Assembly: GCF_011682045.1 (NCBI RefSeq)
Contig: NZ_VVIW01000004.1
Coordinates: forward strand, 1 to 64,000
From: Massilia aquatica
GTDB taxonomy: Bacteria > Pseudomonadota > Gammaproteobacteria > Burkholderiales > Burkholderiaceae_D
Direction of reading: 5' to 3'
DNA: 64,000 nucleotides
Shown here: positions 61,488 through 64,000 of the stretch, in pieces
Layout: the number at the start of each line of letters is the position of its first letter
How positions within the stretch are numbered: position 1 is the first letter of the stretch
Program-made: the position numbers and the translations under genes
The notes under the pieces: generated by a model
The model's database searches: none
The model's input: the letters and a program-made list of their open reading frames with translations, nothing else
Told to the model about the DNA's origin: nothing

Positions 61488-62683
61488 GGCCGCACCCCGG
61501 CGGCGCTGTCCGTGCTGCCGTAGACCGCCTGGCACAGCTGGTCGACGAACGCGCCCGACATGCCTTCGAGCGCGGTGTTGGTGAACGCGACCACGCTCAA
61601 CGCGCGCTGCGGATCGACGAACCACGAGTGGCCGTAGGTGCCACCCATGCGCCAGGTGCCGGTCGACTCGGGGCTGGCGGCCGCGCGCGGATCTTTCAGC
61701 ACGGTCACGCCCAGGCCGAAGCCGCGTCCAGGCCAGTATGCCATCGGCAGCTCGCCAATCCGGTTGCCGGTCATTTGCCGCACCAGCGCTGGCGGCAGCA
61801 GCGGCGCTCCGCCGCATCGCAGCATTTCCAGCAAACGCAGCAGGTCGGGCGCCGACCCCACCATGCCGGCGCCGCCGGACGCATAGGCGGCGGCGTCCAG
61901 CGCGCGTCCCGGGGCCAGCCGAAAACCTGCAGTGCCGTCGATGAAGGCAAGCCGCTCGGCGCCGCGCAGAAGGCGCGGCGCCGGACTGGCGTTGGCGTAG
62001 GCTTGCGCCAGCCGCCGCGGGTCGGCCACGCCAAAACCCGTGTCGCGCATGCCCAGCGGTTCGCACACCAGTGCCGCAACCGCCTGCGCCAGCGGCATCG
62101 CGCAGGCCTGCTCGATCACCGCGCCCAGCACATCGGTCGCCAGCGAATAGCGCCATTGCGTGCCCGGCGGGTACAACAGCGGAACGCTGGCCAGCCGCAC
62201 CAGGTTCTCGCGCAGGGTGAGGCCGCTGTCATCCATGCCGTCGGAGACCTGGGCGCGCGCGTAGGGACCGTCCTCTTCCTGGAAGAAGCGATAACCCAGG
62301 CCGGCGGTATGGGTCATCAGTTGGGCGATGGTAATGACGGCCGGCGTGCCGTCCGCCAGGGTCGGCTGGAAGTAAGGCAGGTAGGCGGTCACCGGCGCAT
62401 CGAGGTCGAGGCGCCCCTGCGCGACCAGCACCAGCGCCGCCACCGAGACGATCGGCTTGGACACGGAGGCAAGGCGGAACAGGGTATCGGGCGCCATCGG
62501 CCGACCCTGCTCGCGGTCGGCCATCCCGGCGGCGTTGCGGTAGATCAGGCGAGCGTCTTGGGCGACCAGGACCACGGCGCCGACCAGGCGCCGTTCGGCC
62601 AGGGCACGCTCGATCACGGCATCGAGGCGCGCCGGCATTGCCGTGTCGGGATGAGTGAAAGTATGCGGGGTGGAATCGGACAT
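61484..62683 (-). CDS. Beta-lactamase-fold serine hydrolase (class C/EstB-like)
   Basis: This 399-residue hydrolase has the serine-lysine dyad in LASVSKPIVS (Ser73, Lys76), the second motif Tyr179-Ser-Leu (WRYSLATDVL) and the third motif as GGTYGHSWFVD. Unlike true class C beta-lactamases it has no signal peptide, so it acts in the cytoplasm, as EstB-type esterases do. It is first in a two-gene operon with the MFS gene and divergent from the LysR gene 62805. AAGGAAAT precedes the ATG. The substrate is unknown; esters or a toxic small molecule are plausible. Confidence 0.88.
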   Translation of the reverse strand: MSDSTPHTFTHPDTAMPARLDAVIERALAERRLVGAVVLVAQDARLIYRNAAGMADREQGRPMAPDTLFRLASVSKPIVSVAALVLVAQGRLDLDAPVTAYLPYFQPTLADGTPAVITIAQLMTHTAGLGYRFFQEEDGPYARAQVSDGMDDSGLTLRENLVRLASVPLLYPPGTQWRYSLATDVLGAVIEQACAMPLAQAVAALVCEPLGMRDTGFGVADPRRLAQAYANASPAPRLLRGAERLAFIDGTAGFRLAPGRALDAAAYASGGAGMVGSAPDLLRLLEMLRCGGAPLLPPALVRQMTGNRIGELPMAYWPGRGFGLGVTVLKDPRAAASPESTGTWRMGGTYGHSWFVDPQRALSVVAFTNTALEGMSGAFVDQLCQAVYGSTDSAAGVRP

Positions 62684-62804
62684 GGGATTTCCTTGTTAAC
62701 GAGGGAAATCCAGCTTAGCCTTGTGCGAACTAAAGAAAAATGGGCTACAGTTCCGCTCATAACGGACGTCACCATCCGCAATCGGGCATCGGGAATCGAA
62801 CAGC

Positions 62805-63725
62805 ATGGATCATTTGGGAGGAATCGCCGCCTTCGTGCAGGCGGCCGAGGCGCGCAGCTTTGTCGCGGCAGGGCGCATGCTCGGCGTGTCGGCCTCGGCC
62901 ATCGGCAAAAGCATCGCGCGCCTGGAATCGCGCGTGGGCGTGCGCCTGTTTCATCGCAGTACCCGCAGTATCGCCCTGACCGCCGAAGGCGCGCTGTTCC
63001 TTGAAAGTTGCCGCCGCATTTTGCTCGAGATCGAACAAGCCGAGCAGGCGTTGTCCAGCACCAGGATGGCGCCGCGCGGACGCCTGAAGATCAGCCTGCC
63101 CCTGGTGGGCGGCTTGCTCAATCCAGTGTTGGTGGCGTTTTCCCGGCGCTATCCGGACATCGAGCTCGATATCGATTGCACCGACCGCCGCGTCGACCTG
63201 ATCGAAGAAGGCTTCGACGCGGTGGTACGCGTAGGCGAGACCGCCGATTCGCGACTGATGAGCCGCAAGCTGGGCACCTTCCATTTGCAGCTGGTGGCCT
63301 CGCCCGACTACCTGCGCCGGCATGGCTGGCCGTCGCTGCCGGCCGACCTGGCGCGCCAGCGCTGCCTGCTGTACAAGTTCCCCAGCACCGGCAAGAGCGA
63401 GCCGTGGCCGGTCGGCGGATGGGAACAGCTGGTCGGCGCCGGCCTGCCGACGGTGCTCGAATGCAGTACGATCGACACCCTGATGTACTTTGCCGAACAG
63501 GGAATGGGAATCGCCTGCCTGCCCGACTTCGCCGTGGGCGCGGCACTGGCCGATGGCCGCCTGCACGCCGTACTGGCGGAGCACACCCGTCACAATGGGG
63601 TGTTCCAGGTGTTGTGGCCATCAAGCAAGCATCTGTCGCCGAAGCTGCGCGCGCTGATCGACTTCCTCGGCAGCGAGGTATTCACGAACGCTGGCGCCAC
63701 GACCAGGGACCACGTTGCTCCTTAG
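62805..63725 (+). CDS. LysR-family transcriptional regulator
   Basis: This 306-residue regulator has the winged HTH at residues 1-60 (AFVQAAEARSFVAAGRMLGVSASAIGKSIARLESRVGVRLF) with the LysR hallmark TRSIALTAEGALFLESC. An effector domain follows (GRLKISLPLVGGLLNPVLVAFSRRYPDIELDIDCTDRRVDLIEEGFDAVVRVG). Its pattern is the CrgA/DhcR-type subgroup. It is divergent from the hydrolase-MFS operon with a 121-bp spacer and most likely controls it. The RBS is weak. Confidence 0.92.
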   Translation: MDHLGGIAAFVQAAEARSFVAAGRMLGVSASAIGKSIARLESRVGVRLFHRSTRSIALTAEGALFLESCRRILLEIEQAEQALSSTRMAPRGRLKISLPLVGGLLNPVLVAFSRRYPDIELDIDCTDRRVDLIEEGFDAVVRVGETADSRLMSRKLGTFHLQLVASPDYLRRHGWPSLPADLARQRCLLYKFPSTGKSEPWPVGGWEQLVGAGLPTVLECSTIDTLMYFAEQGMGIACLPDFAVGAALADGRLHAVLAEHTRHNGVFQVLWPSSKHLSPKLRALIDFLGSEVFTNAGATTRDHVAP

Positions 63726-63729
63726 CCTG

Positions 63730-63744
63730 CCGGCGTGGCGCCGG
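63730..63744. terminator. Hairpin between convergent genes
   Basis: CCGGCG and CGCCGG enclose TGG just past the LysR stop. No T-tract follows, so it is a weak or structural terminator. Confidence 0.35.
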
Positions 63745-63763
63745 ACCGCTCACGCTTGTCGCA

Positions 63764-64000
63764 TCAGCGGCGGCAGCTCGCCACCGGCGTCGGCGTCACC
63801 ACGAACGACAAGTGCGAACCATACTCGCCATGAATCGGCTGGGTGCCCGAGGCGCCCGCATTCGGCCCGATGATATAGGTATTGGCCTTGGCGATGCCGC
63901 CGTCGGCATACGCCGCGATATCGGTGGTCGCATTGCCATAGGCGCGCACGATGTTCAGGCCCACCACATCGCGCAGGTGGCGCACGTAATCGGTCTTGAA
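63764..64000 (-). CDS. HAD-superfamily lipin/Ned1-like phosphatase, C-terminal fragment
   Basis: The reading frame runs through the window edge, so the 5' part is missing. The visible C terminus, RAYGNATTDIAAYADGGIAKANTYIIGPNAGASGTQPIHGEYGSHLSFV, matches the end of HAD phosphatases of the lipin/LNS2 type (the NxTD-xAAY motif followed by IIGxNxG). Such enzymes dephosphorylate lipids or unknown substrates. The stop is TGA at 63764-63766. Confidence 0.65.
   Translation of the reverse strand, partial: FKTDYVRHLRDVVGLNIVRAYGNATTDIAAYADGGIAKANTYIIGPNAGASGTQPIHGEYGSHLSFVVTPTPVASCRR

Overview
The window is 64 kb of GC-rich, gene-dense DNA with short intergenic gaps. It carries a PhaM-type polyhydroxyalkanoate granule protein, a TonB-dependent siderophore receptor with a Fur-like site, a CheR-tailed methyl-accepting chemotaxis protein, tandem DUF3108 proteins and many ATGA-coupled gene pairs. 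This suits a free-living betaproteobacterium, most likely an Oxalobacteraceae of the Massilia/Duganella/Janthinobacterium type. The assignment is an inference from gene content; there is no rRNA marker, and I saw no tRNA, CRISPR array or complete insertion sequence.

Layout. 0.2-5.0 kb: a tiny proline/acid-rich ORF, a secreted S9 serine peptidase, a small membrane protein and a PQQ-propeller lipoprotein. 5.2-10.8 kb: a three-gene condensin operon (kleisin-KITE-SMC, MksFEB/JetABC-like) with no nuclease subunit, divergent from an unknown gene. 10.8-13.1 kb: an MFS/LysR divergent pair flanked by inverted copies of a roughly 30-bp repeat. 13.1-18.7 kb: paired DUF3108 proteins, PhaM, and a coupled histidine kinase and TPR response regulator. 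18.7-23.8 kb: a 134-nt rod-like inverted repeat, a shortened MnmC, Tag, and a MocR regulator divergent from OsmC and PaiB-like genes. 23.8-28.4 kb: a TPR-GAF-GGDEF cyclase, an AEC carrier and a DUF4142 protein.

28.5-38.2 kb is a carbohydrate locus: a FucP-like permease, a secreted GH3 glucosidase, a LacI regulator and a complete sugar ABC importer. Two matching LacI-type operators sit just downstream of sigma70-like promoters of the GH3 and binding-protein genes. The simplest reading is a substrate-induced regulon: the GH3 enzyme releases glucose or short glucosides from beta-glucans, and the ABC and MFS systems import them.

38.3-46.1 kb: assorted genes (YfcF-type GST, Tsx-like porin, chemoreceptor, purine permease, amino-acid binding protein, GH25 muramidase). 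46.3-50.0 kb: a decayed Rpn nuclease fragment abuts a three-gene coupled operon encoding a zinc phospholipase C/S1-P1-type enzyme, a parvulin foldase and an anchored helical protein, which looks like a dedicated secretion-folding module. 51.9-57.1 kb: an iron cluster (TonB receptor, FMN alpha-hydroxyacid oxidase, PKHD hydroxylase, PepSY protein, cytochrome b561), followed by an 877-residue protein I do not recognise. 59.8-64 kb: a lipoprotein, an MFS exporter coupled to a beta-lactamase-fold hydrolase with a divergent LysR gene, and the 3' end of a HAD/lipin-like phosphatase.

Non-ATG starts appear frequent. Several genes have a strong Shine-Dalgarno only in front of TTG or GTG (MFS 12102, MCP 42541, purine permease 44004, TonB receptor 51961, LacI 33921, unknown protein 10373).
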